DNA of 64,000 bases from Phycisphaerales bacterium (lineage in GTDB: Bacteria; Planctomycetota; Phycisphaerae; Phycisphaerales; UBA1924): contig CANHCQ010000007.1 of NCBI GenBank assembly GCA_947459215.1, positions 62,001-126,000 on the forward strand. The letters are read 5' to 3'. Position 1 is the stretch's first letter. Each line of letters opens with the position of its first letter. A model generated the notes under the pieces. It saw nothing but the letters and a program-made list of their open reading frames with translations, did no database searches and was not told the origin of the DNA. The position numbers and the translations under genes were made by a program. Shown here one piece after another: positions 47,711-56,405 of the stretch.

Positions 47711-49912
47711 TTACTCCATGATGTTCGGGCAGAGCAGGTCGTTGTAGGCGCCGGCGAAGATCACGAAGTCGGAGTCATCGACGAGGCCGTCGCCGTTGAC
47801 GTCGCCCAGAGCCCAGCGGTTGGCGGCGATGAGGTCGTTGTAGGCGGACGCGAAGAGAACGAAGTCGGAATCGTCCACGAAGGTGTCGCTGTTGAAGTCG
47901 GCGGGGCAGGTCTCGTAAGCCAGGACCCACTGCTTGCCGGGGATCGTCTCGAAGTTGACCGCGCTGGCGACGCCGACGTTGCTGCCGGCGGGCAGATCGG
48001 CGTACGAGGCCGGGAGGTCACCCAAGACCTGGTTGGTGATGGTGAACCCACCGACGGTCTCGATGAAGCCGGCGACCTTGATGTCGCTGACGCCGTCGTA
48101 TCCGAGCTCGGCGAGGTCGATCGACCACTCGAGGCCGCTGTTCACAGCGAGGACGTCTTCCTCGGTGAAGGCAGCGCCGCCGACGGCGGTGACGCCCAGG
48201 AGGTTCGACTGATCCATGCGCATCAGGATGATGCCACCGGCGGGCTTGGCCGCGGCGGGGTTGCCGGGGATGCTGTTGCAGGGCTCGCCGACGTACTCGG
48301 CCATGAACTTATGGCTGGCGTAGGGAGGGAAGTTGCCTTCGAGGTCGGTGCGGGTGCCGTCCTGCTCCTGGATGCCGACGAACGGCTCGGTGACGCCGCC
48401 CGGGTAGCCCTGGAGGCCGTTGTACTTGATGACGTCGTAGATCTGACCCTGGGGATTCGGGTTGGTCTTGCTGCCGCCGTCGAAGGTGCCGTAGTCGATC
48501 ACCGCGCCGCAGACGGTCGCGCGACCGTTGGTGCGGAGCATCTGGGCGTGGGAGAAGTTGTCGACGTTGCCGCCGTTCTTGTAGTCGAGGAAGTAGGTGG
48601 GGCTGAAGTCGGCGTCGAAGGTGAGGCCCGGGTTGGGACCGGTGCCGTCGCCGCCGTGGCCGTTGAGGTAGCCGAAGTCGGCGTTGGTGTTGTCGTTGCG
48701 GATGCGGTTCTGTCCGAGCTCTTCGCCGCCGGGGGTCATGAAGCCGCCGACGTCGATGAAGAAGAGGGCGCCGGAGTAGTCGGTCTTGACGTTGCCGGAG
48801 GTGAAGAGATAGAGGCGCTTGTTGACCTTGTCAACGTAGCTGTAGAGGGCGCCGAGTTCGGAGCCGTTGGACACATCGGTGTTGCCGGTGGGGAGCGGGC
48901 AGAAGGCGGGAACGCCGAGGATATTGGAGTTGTTGATGGTGCCGAGGATGGCGGGAGCGCCGACATCGCCGCCGGCGAGGACGCCGCTGCTGGCGGCCGT
49001 CGTGGAACCGCAGTAGAAGAACGCACCGCCGCCGCTGCCGTCGTTGTTGGAAAGCTGGGCGTAATCGACGTAGAAGGCGTAGGGAGCGCCGGTGCCGTTG
49101 ACGCCGACCCAGTAGCTGGCCTTGAAGTCGCTGTCGAAGGTCAGGCCGTTGCTGGTGCCGTCGTCGCCCATGCGGAGCAGGCGGGTGCCGACGTTGTCGC
49201 TGCGGAGCTTGTTCTGGCCCTGAGCGTTGTTGACATCGAAGAAGATGTCGAGGTTGTTGCCGTTGCTCTCGAGGTTGCCGGCGAAGAACAGGTACAGAAC
49301 GCCGCCGGCGACGCGGGAGTAGCCGCGGTCGAGCTCGGAGCCGCCGGCACCATCGACGGTGCCCTGCGTGGCGTCACCGAAGCCGGTGCGAGCGCCCTGC
49401 TGGAAGCGGGCCGACCAGCCGCTGGCGTCGCGGGTGCCGTCGATGACGGGCGCGGTGCCGGCGCCGGCGAGGTTGACGGTGAAGTACTGCTTGCCTGCGG
49501 CGCGGACATCGGTGTCGATGTTGATCGCGCGGGTTTCGCCGAAGTTGGCGGGCTGGGCGAGTTCACCGGCGGGGCCGACGAGCGAGGTGCCGGACCACTG
49601 GTTGGAGGCGAAGCCGCCGTCCTGGTTGTTGATGAAGGCGGTGATCTTGATGGTGCCGGTGGGGTTGCCGAGGGCCGACAGCGGGATGGCGAGCTCGACG
49701 CCGGTCAGCACGTTGGCGAGGTTCACGCCGCCGATCGTGTTCTTGTCGCAGCTCAGCGTGGCGTTGTCGCCGGCGTTGGTCGCGAGCTTGTTGACCCAGC
49801 GGGGGTTGCCGTATTCAGCCTTCTTCTGGCCGGTGATAGCCAGCGGCTGCGCGACGGCGAGGCCGGCAAGGGCCGACAGAACTAGGGCCGAAGCGATTTG
49901 ACATTGACGCAT
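47711..49912 (-). CDS. Large secreted protein with C-terminal dockerin-like EF pair
   Basis: A 733-residue exported protein of unknown activity. A signal peptide (about 1-21, LVLSALAGLAVAQ) leads into two related halves: each contains an LDIFFDVNNAQG- or ALFFIDVGGF-like strand, then QNKLRSDN or QNRIRNDN, LTFDSDF or LTFDADF and a TYF/SYW strand, so an internal duplication is likely. The last 65 residues hold a pair of calcium-type repeats, DFNSDTFVDDSDF and DVNGDGLVDDSDF, each followed by F-A-x-A-YNDL. The same tail type ends the protein at 63395. The mRNA leader from about 50040 has a hairpin. No ribosome-binding site is strong at ATG 49912. Confidence 0.82.
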   Translation of the reverse strand: MRQCQIASALVLSALAGLAVAQPLAITGQKKAEYGNPRWVNKLATNAGDNATLSCDKNTIGGVNLANVLTGVELAIPLSALGNPTGTIKITAFINNQDGGFASNQWSGTSLVGPAGELAQPANFGETRAINIDTDVRAAGKQYFTVNLAGAGTAPVIDGTRDASGWSARFQQGARTGFGDATQGTVDGAGGSELDRGYSRVAGGVLYLFFAGNLESNGNNLDIFFDVNNAQGQNKLRSDNVGTRLLRMGDDGTSNGLTFDSDFKASYWVGVNGTGAPYAFYVDYAQLSNNDGSGGGAFFYCGSTTAASSGVLAGGDVGAPAILGTINNSNILGVPAFCPLPTGNTDVSNGSELGALYSYVDKVNKRLYLFTSGNVKTDYSGALFFIDVGGFMTPGGEELGQNRIRNDNTNADFGYLNGHGGDGTGPNPGLTFDADFSPTYFLDYKNGGNVDNFSHAQMLRTNGRATVCGAVIDYGTFDGGSKTNPNPQGQIYDVIKYNGLQGYPGGVTEPFVGIQEQDGTRTDLEGNFPPYASHKFMAEYVGEPCNSIPGNPAAAKPAGGIILMRMDQSNLLGVTAVGGAAFTEEDVLAVNSGLEWSIDLAELGYDGVSDIKVAGFIETVGGFTITNQVLGDLPASYADLPAGSNVGVASAVNFETIPGKQWVLAYETCPADFNSDTFVDDSDFVLFASAYNDLIAANRWALGDVNGDGLVDDSDFVIFAGAYNDLLCPNIME

Positions 49913-50629
49913 TTGAGAATTCTCCCTCGTTCGAGAAACGCTGTGAAACACCGAAGCCCTCCCACCAACCGAACCCGGAGTTTCGGCGGGCAGGGGCGCA
50001 AACGCGCACGGCGTGCCGTCCGGGCACGCCAAAGCTCGGCTTTTAACATACCACGAGGCGGGCGAAAATCGCACGTACTCGGCGCCCAAACTCGGAAGAT
50101 TTCACGATTTTCACGGCAGGAAACCGGTTCCAACGTCCGTTTTCAGTTCTCGATACCGGGTCTCAGCCTCGCCATGAGGGGTTTCCCCGGCGGCGGCGAC
50201 TCGATCGGTTGCGACCAACGCAATCCGGCGTCGCGCTTCGAGCCCAAATTCGATCCCAAAGTCCATCGATCGGGCCGCGGATCGGCCCTGCGGCGTCTCG
50301 GCGCCGCCGTTCGCGACCCACACGGCATCCGAAATCTGAATCGCGACTTGGCGCGATTCCGCTTGACGCGGCCTTCACTTTGTCGATAGGTTGTCGGTCA
50401 GAGACGCAGCTTCGGTGATTTTGCGGCGTACAACTTCTGGGCGTTACAGAATCAGCCAGGATGCGTTACAGTGGTGTTGGATGGGCTGAGGTCGGAGTGG
50501 TGGTGGGGACGGAGTTGGAGTGAGAGCGGCGGCGTTCTGCCGCGCTCTCGAGCGCTCGCGGCCGGGGCCGCGGGTGAGAAAGAGTTGTCGCCCGGCCGAG
50601 CGCCGGTGCGTGCTGCAAGGACGTGCTTC
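49913..50629. other. Long divergent intergenic region
   Basis: 717 bp between divergent genes. On the minus side a TATGTT hexamer near 50047-50052 would start a leader of about 130 nt for the dockerin-bearing gene; GGCGTGCC/GGGCACGCC (50010-50029) would form a hairpin inside it. Several short open frames overlap each other at 50110-50420 and none has a convincing start. I see no gene here. Confidence 0.4.
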
Positions 50630-51724
50630 ATGCGAACCAACAACACACAAGCCAACGACCGCCCCGCAAACGTCATCGCGTGTCGCACGCCGCGCCGCGG
50701 CTTCACGCTGATCGAACTGCTGGTGGTGATCGCGATCATCGCGCTCTTGATCGGGATTTTGTTGCCGGCGCTCGGGAAGGCACGGAACTCGGCGCGGTCG
50801 CTGAAGTGTCTGACGAACGTGCGATCCGTTGGCACTTCGATGCTGCTCTACGCGAACGAAAACAAGTCTTGGTACCCCACTCCGCCGCTCGCTTCGACCG
50901 CCGCGGGGGAGAAGCAGCTCGATGTCAAGAAGCCCTACACCGTTGGCGGCAAGACGTACTACACCGCCGACCGCTGGTCGCAGCAGGCACGCTATGGAGG
51001 TGTCGCAGGGCTCTTCAGCCTTCGGCAGGTCGGAAACGGTGACCGGTCAAACGTGGGTGATCCGTGGTGGGGCTATCGCAGCGGATTTCACGCTGTGAAT
51101 GGGCCGTTCACCTACGCCGACAATCGGACGCAGGCGCTCATGCCGAAGTATCTCGACGGCTTCGGATCGTTGCTGTGCCCCTCCGATCGCACGGATCGCT
51201 TCTTCCCGTATAACAAGGGCTCCAACAACATGAATGCCCCGGCGTACACCGCGCAGGCGGACTCAACTCCCGCTGGCCCGACGGGGAACTGGCAGGTTGA
51301 AGTTGCACCGCGGATTCCGGGCAGTCAGTTTGATGTTGCCTCATACAACATCAGCTACTTGTACTTCGCGGGTCTTCGCTCCGACGATCCGGACGTCATC
51401 TTTGCGGTTCCGTTCTGGGGCGACGAAACCAACGGGCCCGACAACGGCACCACCGCGTGGTATTCTGGCGGTACCGTGACCGGAAAGACCGCGGCTGGCG
51501 ACAATGTCACGTCTGGCTCGACCGCGGCGGGAGCGCAGTCATCGCAGTACTACGGCCGCGTCGACAACCACGGTCGAGATGGCGCAAACTTTGTCTTCAC
51601 GGACGGTCACGGTGAATTCGTGACCGCGAGCGTGAACTTGACGTTCTTCACGACCGGCACCGGCAGCAAGAGCATCAACGCCGTCAACCCGAGCCGAAGC
51701 AGCTTCCTGCAGACCATCGATTGA
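50630..51724 (+). CDS. Prepilin-like protein with N-terminal cleavage/methylation motif
   Basis: A 364-residue protein of the type II secretion/pseudopilin class. After a basic leader the prepilin peptidase site is [19 protein letters not shown] (cleavage after Gly near residue 24), then a long hydrophobic helix and an extended beta-rich body. The C-terminal [14 protein letters not shown] matches the H-x(n)-DG motif of the large planctomycete DUF1559-like family. The function of these proteins is not established; fibre or matrix subunits are the usual guess. AAGGA lies 8 nt before ATG 50630. Its frame runs upstream to 50471 without coding character. Confidence 0.88.
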   Translation: MRTNNTQANDRPANVIACRTPRRGFTLIELLVVIAIIALLIGILLPALGKARNSARSLKCLTNVRSVGTSMLLYANENKSWYPTPPLASTAAGEKQLDVKKPYTVGGKTYYTADRWSQQARYGGVAGLFSLRQVGNGDRSNVGDPWWGYRSGFHAVNGPFTYADNRTQALMPKYLDGFGSLLCPSDRTDRFFPYNKGSNNMNAPAYTAQADSTPAGPTGNWQVEVAPRIPGSQFDVASYNISYLYFAGLRSDDPDVIFAVPFWGDETNGPDNGTTAWYSGGTVTGKTAAGDNVTSGSTAAGAQSSQYYGRVDNHGRDGANFVFTDGHGEFVTASVNLTFFTTGTGSKSINAVNPSRSSFLQTID

Positions 51725-51764
51725 ATTCCGTGCAACACGTCCTCGGACCCGGTACAGTCATCCC

Positions 51765-53090
51765 GTGACTTCCTCGACCCCCTCCGGTCCGGTTGCCCGG
51801 CCGTCTCTGCTCAAGCGATTGCTCTCGGCCCAGGAATCCGGGCTGATCTTTGTCATTCTCCTCTTGGGCCTCGCGCTCACCTTCTTCGGTGGCAGCAAGC
51901 CCGCGCAGGTGAAGTTCGCTCTGCCGTCGGACGCTGTCGTGTCCAGCGAGGGCGGGACGGTCGCGATCACCTTCCCGAGCGGAGCGGCGGGGGGGGCGGA
52001 CCTGGCCTCTGCGCTCGGATCGACGCTCCCCGCGTCCGCCGAGTCTGCGAACCTCAAGATCATCGTGGGAGGACAAGCGACGGGCGTGATCAGCGCTCGA
52101 ACGCCGCGCGTGCTCGACGGCCCGCCCCGGGAGTTGCTGGTCTCGCGTGAGGAAAGCAAGTTCCTCAACACCGAGAACCTGATCCTGCTGGCGACGCAGG
52201 CGAGTTTCATCGCGGTGATGGCGGTTGGAATGACCGCGGTGATCGTGCTGGGCGGCATCGATCTTTCTGTCGGCTCCATCTACGGCCTTGCTGCGGTGAT
52301 TGGTGCGGGCGCCCTGCAGACGCTGCAACGCAAGTACCTGGGGCTCGATGTGGACGCCATGGTCCCCAGCGAGGGCGGGGCGCCGCTGTGGTTGAGTTTG
52401 CCCATCGGCGTTGGCGTGTGCATGCTCGTCGGTGCGGCGTGCGGCGCGTTCAGTGGTAGCCTCATTGTCGGTCTGCGCGTCCACCCCTTCATCATCACGC
52501 TGGGCATGATGGCCGTGCTTTCGGGCATTGTGTTCGTGCGGACGCAGGGGCAGTCGATTACGGGCTTCCCGGAGAGCTTCACGAAGGGCTTCATGAAGCT
52601 GCAGACGGGGAATGTGTACCCGATCCCGATGATCATCATGGTGGTGATCATGTTGGCGGGCATGTTCGCGCTCAGCCGCCTGGTGATCGGGCGGCGGGTC
52701 TTTGCGATCGGCGGCAACGAGACGGCGGCGTATTACGCGGGCATTCCGGTGGGACGGGTCAAGATCATCGTCTACACGTGCTGCGGGGCTCTGGCGGGCC
52801 TTTCTGCGGCGATGTACCTGGGGTACTACGGAGCGGCGGCGCCGGGGGCGGGCCAGGGATATGAACTCAGCGTCATCGCTGCCGCCGTCATCGGCGGTGC
52901 GTCGCTCTCGGGCGGCAAGGGCTCGGCGTTCGGTGCCGTGCTGGGCGCCTTGCTGGTCCAGATGATCAACAACGGCATGCTGGTGCTCGAGATCGATCAG
53001 GCGTACACGCAGATCGTGATGGGCGCGGCGATCGTGGCGGCGGTGGTGCTGGATCAGACCAAGGCGCGGTTCACGAAGGTGGGGCGGTAG
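51765..53090 (+). CDS. ABC transporter permease, ribose/xylose (RbsC-like) type, with insert
   Basis: A 441-residue inner-membrane permease. The family signature regions are clear: GMTAVIVLGGIDLSVGS, IYGLAAVIGAG, HPFIITLGMMAVLSGI, and the late AAVIGGASLSGGKGSAFGA. Typical RbsC proteins have about 320 residues; here roughly 90 extra residues sit between the first membrane span and the core (about residues 40-130, alternating strands such as GGTVAITFPSGAAGG), probably a periplasmic domain. No ATPase or binding-protein gene adjoins. TACAGT lies 6 nt before GTG 51765 with no ribosome-binding site. Confidence 0.88.
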   Translation: MTSSTPSGPVARPSLLKRLLSAQESGLIFVILLLGLALTFFGGSKPAQVKFALPSDAVVSSEGGTVAITFPSGAAGGADLASALGSTLPASAESANLKIIVGGQATGVISARTPRVLDGPPRELLVSREESKFLNTENLILLATQASFIAVMAVGMTAVIVLGGIDLSVGSIYGLAAVIGAGALQTLQRKYLGLDVDAMVPSEGGAPLWLSLPIGVGVCMLVGAACGAFSGSLIVGLRVHPFIITLGMMAVLSGIVFVRTQGQSITGFPESFTKGFMKLQTGNVYPIPMIIMVVIMLAGMFALSRLVIGRRVFAIGGNETAAYYAGIPVGRVKIIVYTCCGALAGLSAAMYLGYYGAAAPGAGQGYELSVIAAAVIGGASLSGGKGSAFGAVLGALLVQMINNGMLVLEIDQAYTQIVMGAAIVAAVVLDQTKARFTKVGR

Positions 53091-53101
53091 GGCCGGGCGC
53101 C

Positions 53102-53192
53102 GATGGCAAATAGCGAATAGCAAATGGCAAAGGGGAACACTTCTCCGGGGTTTTCATTTGCGATTTGCCATTTGCCCTTTGGCTATTTTGCA
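53102..53192. repeat. Inverted repeat of CAAATGGCAAA words, upstream of sppA
   Basis: The left arm (about 53104-53132) has GGCAAATAGCGAATAGCAAA followed by TGGCAAA; the right arm (about 53155-53191) has CATTTGCGATTTGCCATTTG and more. They pair as a long imperfect hairpin. A related repeat lies at 55023-55166, on the other side of sppA. Confidence 0.7.
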
Positions 53193-53235
53193 TCCACCCC
53201 CCAACGATCCCGAATCACAGTGCACGGAGGGATTC

Positions 53236-55017
53236 ATGCTGACCTTTTCCCGGCGTCGCGTCTTTGTTCTTGGGTTGGTCTTGTCGAGCGGCCTTGCCGT
53301 CGCGGGCGACCGCATCGGCTCGGTCGAGATCAAGGGCAAGCCGCACAATCAGCCGCCGGCTTCGGCGCTCTTTGGTGGCAAGCACTCGGCGACGCTCCGC
53401 GACTACGTGGAAGCGATCGACGCCGCCGCGACCAATGACGATGTCGGGACGGTGCTGGTGCGACTGAAGGATGCGCAGCTGAGCATGAGCCAGACCGAGG
53501 AGCTCGGCGCGGCGATCAAGCGTGTGCGGGCGGGCGGCAAGAAGGTGTCGGTCTTCAGCGAGGGCTACGGAGCGACCGACCTGATGCTGGCGTCGTACGC
53601 GGACAACGCGGTCATTCAGAGCGGCGGCGCGGTGTCGCTGCCGGGCATGCACATGGAGGAGATGTTCCTCGCCGACACGCTGGCGTGGGCGGGCCTGAAG
53701 GCCGACATGGTGCAGGTCGGCGACTTCAAGGGTGCGAACGAGCAGATGACCCGAAGCGCCCCGAGCAAAGCGTGGGACGAGAACATCAACCAGTTGCTGG
53801 ACAGCCTCTACGCGAACCAGCGGGCCGCGCTCAAGAGCGGGCGGAACATGGACGACGCGAAGCTCGACGAGGCGATGAAGGCGGCGTGGATGGCCAACGG
53901 CGACGACGCCGTGAAGACGGGCTTGGTGGATTCGCAGATCGATCTGCCGCTGCTGCACGACACGGTCGCGAAGCAGGCGGGCCTCTCCGAGACGCGGATC
54001 ACCAGCCTGACCAAGTCGGACAAAGAGATCGATCTGGAGTCGGCGAACCCGTTCACGCTGCTCTCCCAGATCATGAAGCCCCAGCAGCAGACGATCACGA
54101 GCGAGACGATCGCGATCCTGCACATCGACGGGACGATCGTGGACGGCGACTCGAAGTCGGGCTTCAGCGGCGACAGGAGCGTCGGCAGCCGCACCGTCCG
54201 CAACGCGATCGAGGACATTCTCGACGAGAACCTGATCAAGGGCGTGATCGTGCGGGTGAACTCGCCGGGCGGCTCGGCGATCGCCAGCGAGATCATGTGG
54301 CAGGGCCTGAAGCGGCTCGCCGCGAAGAAGCCGGTGTGGATCAGCGTCGGCGATATGGCGGCGAGCGGCGGGTACTACGTGCTTGCTGCGGGATCGCGGG
54401 TGTACGTGAATCCGTCGAGCATCGTGGGCAGCATCGGCGTGGTCGGCGGCAAGATCAGCATGGGCGGGCTGTACGAGAAGCTGAAGGTGCACACCGTGAG
54501 CCGCTCGCGCGGGCCCATGGCGGGCATGTTCGATTCCTCCAGCTCGTGGAACGATGAAGAACTGAAGACTGTCAAGAACAAGATGACCGAGACGTTTGAC
54601 CTCTTCAAGAAGCGCGTCGCTGAGGGACGCCACGGGATCGATCTGACCAAGACCGCGGGCGGCTGGCTGTTCGCCGGGCAGAAGGCGATCGATCTGAAGA
54701 TGGCCGATCGGCTCGGCGGCCTGCACGAGGCGATCGCGGACATGAAGAAGGAACTCAACCTCGAAGACGCCGAGGTTGCGGACTATCCGCCGGCCCCGTC
54801 GCTGGGCGATGTCCTTGAGGACATGTTCGGCGGCCAGGCCGCCGCGCCGCTGAACTTCGCGGCGCCGATGGCCACCGAGGCCCAGCTCGCCAGCGCCGGT
54901 CGCCTGCTCTTCGGCGACGCGACGTGGCAGCAGCTCGCGCAGTCGGCCAATGGCCTGCTGCAGCTCCGCAAGGAGCCGGTGCTGCTGATGCACCCGGGAG
55001 TGCTGGTGATCCGCTGA
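53236..55017 (+). CDS. sppA: Signal peptide peptidase SppA-like serine protease (S49)
   Basis: A 593-residue protein with a signal sequence or anchor (about 1-24) and two tandem S49 halves, as in long-form SppA. The first half supplies the lysine region in QVGDFKGANEQM, the second the nucleophile serine in GDMAASGGYYVLAAG. GVIVRVNSPGGSAIASEI and SSIVGSIGVVGGK are the typical crotonase-fold strands. The enzyme degrades signal peptides in the membrane and may act in the envelope. GGAGG lies 6 nt before ATG 53236. The C-terminal 80 residues are Ala-rich with a helix. The gene is flanked on both sides by the same inverted-repeat family. Confidence 0.93.
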   Translation: MLTFSRRRVFVLGLVLSSGLAVAGDRIGSVEIKGKPHNQPPASALFGGKHSATLRDYVEAIDAAATNDDVGTVLVRLKDAQLSMSQTEELGAAIKRVRAGGKKVSVFSEGYGATDLMLASYADNAVIQSGGAVSLPGMHMEEMFLADTLAWAGLKADMVQVGDFKGANEQMTRSAPSKAWDENINQLLDSLYANQRAALKSGRNMDDAKLDEAMKAAWMANGDDAVKTGLVDSQIDLPLLHDTVAKQAGLSETRITSLTKSDKEIDLESANPFTLLSQIMKPQQQTITSETIAILHIDGTIVDGDSKSGFSGDRSVGSRTVRNAIEDILDENLIKGVIVRVNSPGGSAIASEIMWQGLKRLAAKKPVWISVGDMAASGGYYVLAAGSRVYVNPSSIVGSIGVVGGKISMGGLYEKLKVHTVSRSRGPMAGMFDSSSSWNDEELKTVKNKMTETFDLFKKRVAEGRHGIDLTKTAGGWLFAGQKAIDLKMADRLGGLHEAIADMKKELNLEDAEVADYPPAPSLGDVLEDMFGGQAAAPLNFAAPMATEAQLASAGRLLFGDATWQQLAQSANGLLQLRKEPVLLMHPGVLVIR

Positions 55018-55022
55018 CGCGG

Positions 55023-55166
55023 AAATGCCAAATGGCAAAGGGCCAAATGGCAAAGTCGGACTCAAGGCCCGCGGCCACGCGGGATCGCTTCGCCAGTTTC
55101 CACTCGGTCTAAGGCATCGTGTTCGCGATGCCTTGATTTGCGATTTGCTCATTTGCGATTTGAGAT
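55023..55166. repeat. Inverted repeat of CAAATGGCAAA words, downstream of sppA, with terminator
   Basis: The left arm (55023-55055) has AAATGCCAAATGGCAAAGGG and CCAAATGGCAAAG; the right arm (55135-55165) has TTGATTTGCGATTTGCTCAT and more. Between them AAGGCATCG/CGATGCCTT at 55111-55134 is a stem that may terminate sppA. The right arm ends 6 bp before the start codon of the aldo/keto reductase. Confidence 0.7.
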
Positions 55167-55172
55167 CTTCCC

Positions 55173-56177
55173 ATGAACTTCCGCACCCTCGGCCGCACCA
55201 ACATCCGTGTTTCTGAAATCGGCTTTGGCTGCTGGACGATGGGCGGGCCCAACTGGTCCACGTCCAACGGCCAGCCCATCGGCTGGGCCGATGTCAACGA
55301 AGACGAAGTCATGGCCGGCATCAAGGTCGGCCTCGACGCCGGCGTCAACCACTGGGACAACGCCGACGTTTACGGCAACGGCAAGGCCGAGCGCCTGCTC
55401 GCCAAGTGCCTCAAGAAACTCGGCGTCAAGCCAGGCTCGCAGGTCATCGCGACCAAGGTCGGACACTTCGCGGGCACCGCGCCGCACGCGTTCGAGCCGC
55501 GGCAGATCCGCAACCAGTGCGAGCAGTCGCTGCGCAATCTGGGTGTTGATGCGATCGACATTTACTACTTCCACCACGGCAGCTACGTCGGCCCCGGCTA
55601 CGACGGCCAGCCGCACGATTACCTGCAGGAGGCCGCCCAGACCATGCACGCTCTCGTCAAGGAGGGCAAGGTGCGAGCCGTCGGCCAGAGCGCGTACAGC
55701 GATGAGGACTTCGAGCGGGCGATCCAGGTCTTGAAGCCCGACGTCTTGCAGAGCAAGGCCAACATGCGCTACGACCCGTTCATCCGCCCCGGGAGCAAGC
55801 TGCAGGCGCTGATGAAGCAGCACGGCTGCACGTTTGTGGCGTTCGGCCCGCTCGATCAGGGCATCCTGCTCGACAAGTTTGATCCCGAGAATCCGCCCAA
55901 GTTCGCCGAGGGTGATTACCGCAATCAGCGGAAGGACATGCTGCCGGAGTCGCTGCGGACGCTCAAGCCGAAGATGCAGCAGTTGAAGGATCGCTTCGGG
56001 CCGACGACGGAGGCGCTGGCCTCGGCCGCGTGTCGCTTTGTGCTCGGACACGATCACGTGTGCAGCACGATTCCGGGCTTCCGCAACGCGCGTCAGGCGG
56101 CGTGCAACCTGAAGGCGGCGAGCGACCCGGCGATGAGCGAGGCGGATCTCGCGTTCTGCCGCGGGTTGTTTGCGTGA
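55173..56177 (+). CDS. Aldo/keto reductase
   Basis: A 334-residue NADPH-dependent reductase of the TIM-barrel AKR superfamily. The catalytic tetrad is visible: Asp and Tyr in NADVYGNGKAERLL, Lys in VIATKVGHF, and His in IYYFHHGSY. GFGCWTMGG begins the first barrel strand. The late segment CSTIPGFRNARQA is the cofactor-binding region. Length is normal. The substrate cannot be predicted. ATG 55173 follows directly on a repeat element, and no ribosome-binding site stands out, so its expression signals may lie inside the repeat. Confidence 0.92.
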   Translation: MNFRTLGRTNIRVSEIGFGCWTMGGPNWSTSNGQPIGWADVNEDEVMAGIKVGLDAGVNHWDNADVYGNGKAERLLAKCLKKLGVKPGSQVIATKVGHFAGTAPHAFEPRQIRNQCEQSLRNLGVDAIDIYYFHHGSYVGPGYDGQPHDYLQEAAQTMHALVKEGKVRAVGQSAYSDEDFERAIQVLKPDVLQSKANMRYDPFIRPGSKLQALMKQHGCTFVAFGPLDQGILLDKFDPENPPKFAEGDYRNQRKDMLPESLRTLKPKMQQLKDRFGPTTEALASAACRFVLGHDHVCSTIPGFRNARQAACNLKAASDPAMSEADLAFCRGLFA

Positions 56178-56188
56178 ATGCGGCGAGC

Positions 56189-56392
56189 GAAGGCGGAGAG
56201 GCGGAGGGTGTGGAGGTTCGCGGAGAGGAAGTTCGGGGAGAACAGATCGAACCAGTCGCTGGCTTCGAGGTGATCCCGTTGAGAGGCTGGTTGAAGTGGA
56301 ATCAAGCAGGCGTGCCATGAAGCAGCATGCCTTGAACCCACTCTCCCCTCCGCGTCACTCCGCCTACTCCGCTTCTGCGCGTTCTCTTCCTT
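56189..56392. repeat. Long imperfect inverted repeat of GGCGGAG words
   Basis: The left arm (56189-56235) carries AGGCGGAGAGGCGGAGGG and CGCGGAGAGGAA; the right arm (56344-56390) carries CTCCCCTCCGCGTCACTCCG and CCTACTCCGC. They pair in part and bracket 100 bp of non-repeat sequence. It fills the gap between two convergent genes. Confidence 0.6.
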
Positions 56393-56405
56393 TCTTGGGA
56401 CCGAC

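Noticed and set aside
47534-49885. Very long open frame (over 700 codons) antisense to the dockerin-bearing gene
   Set aside because: It mirrors the codon bias of the real gene on the other strand, is made of Val/Gly/Ala/Asp/Glu monotony and has no ribosome-binding site. Similar antisense frames at 28952-31651 and 60033-62960 are rejected for the same reason.
15564-50136. Near-identical words GGAAACGGTTCCAACG (15564) and GGAAACCGGTTCCAACG (50120)
   Set aside because: Partly self-complementary and short; only two copies seen, in unrelated contexts, so coincidence cannot be excluded.
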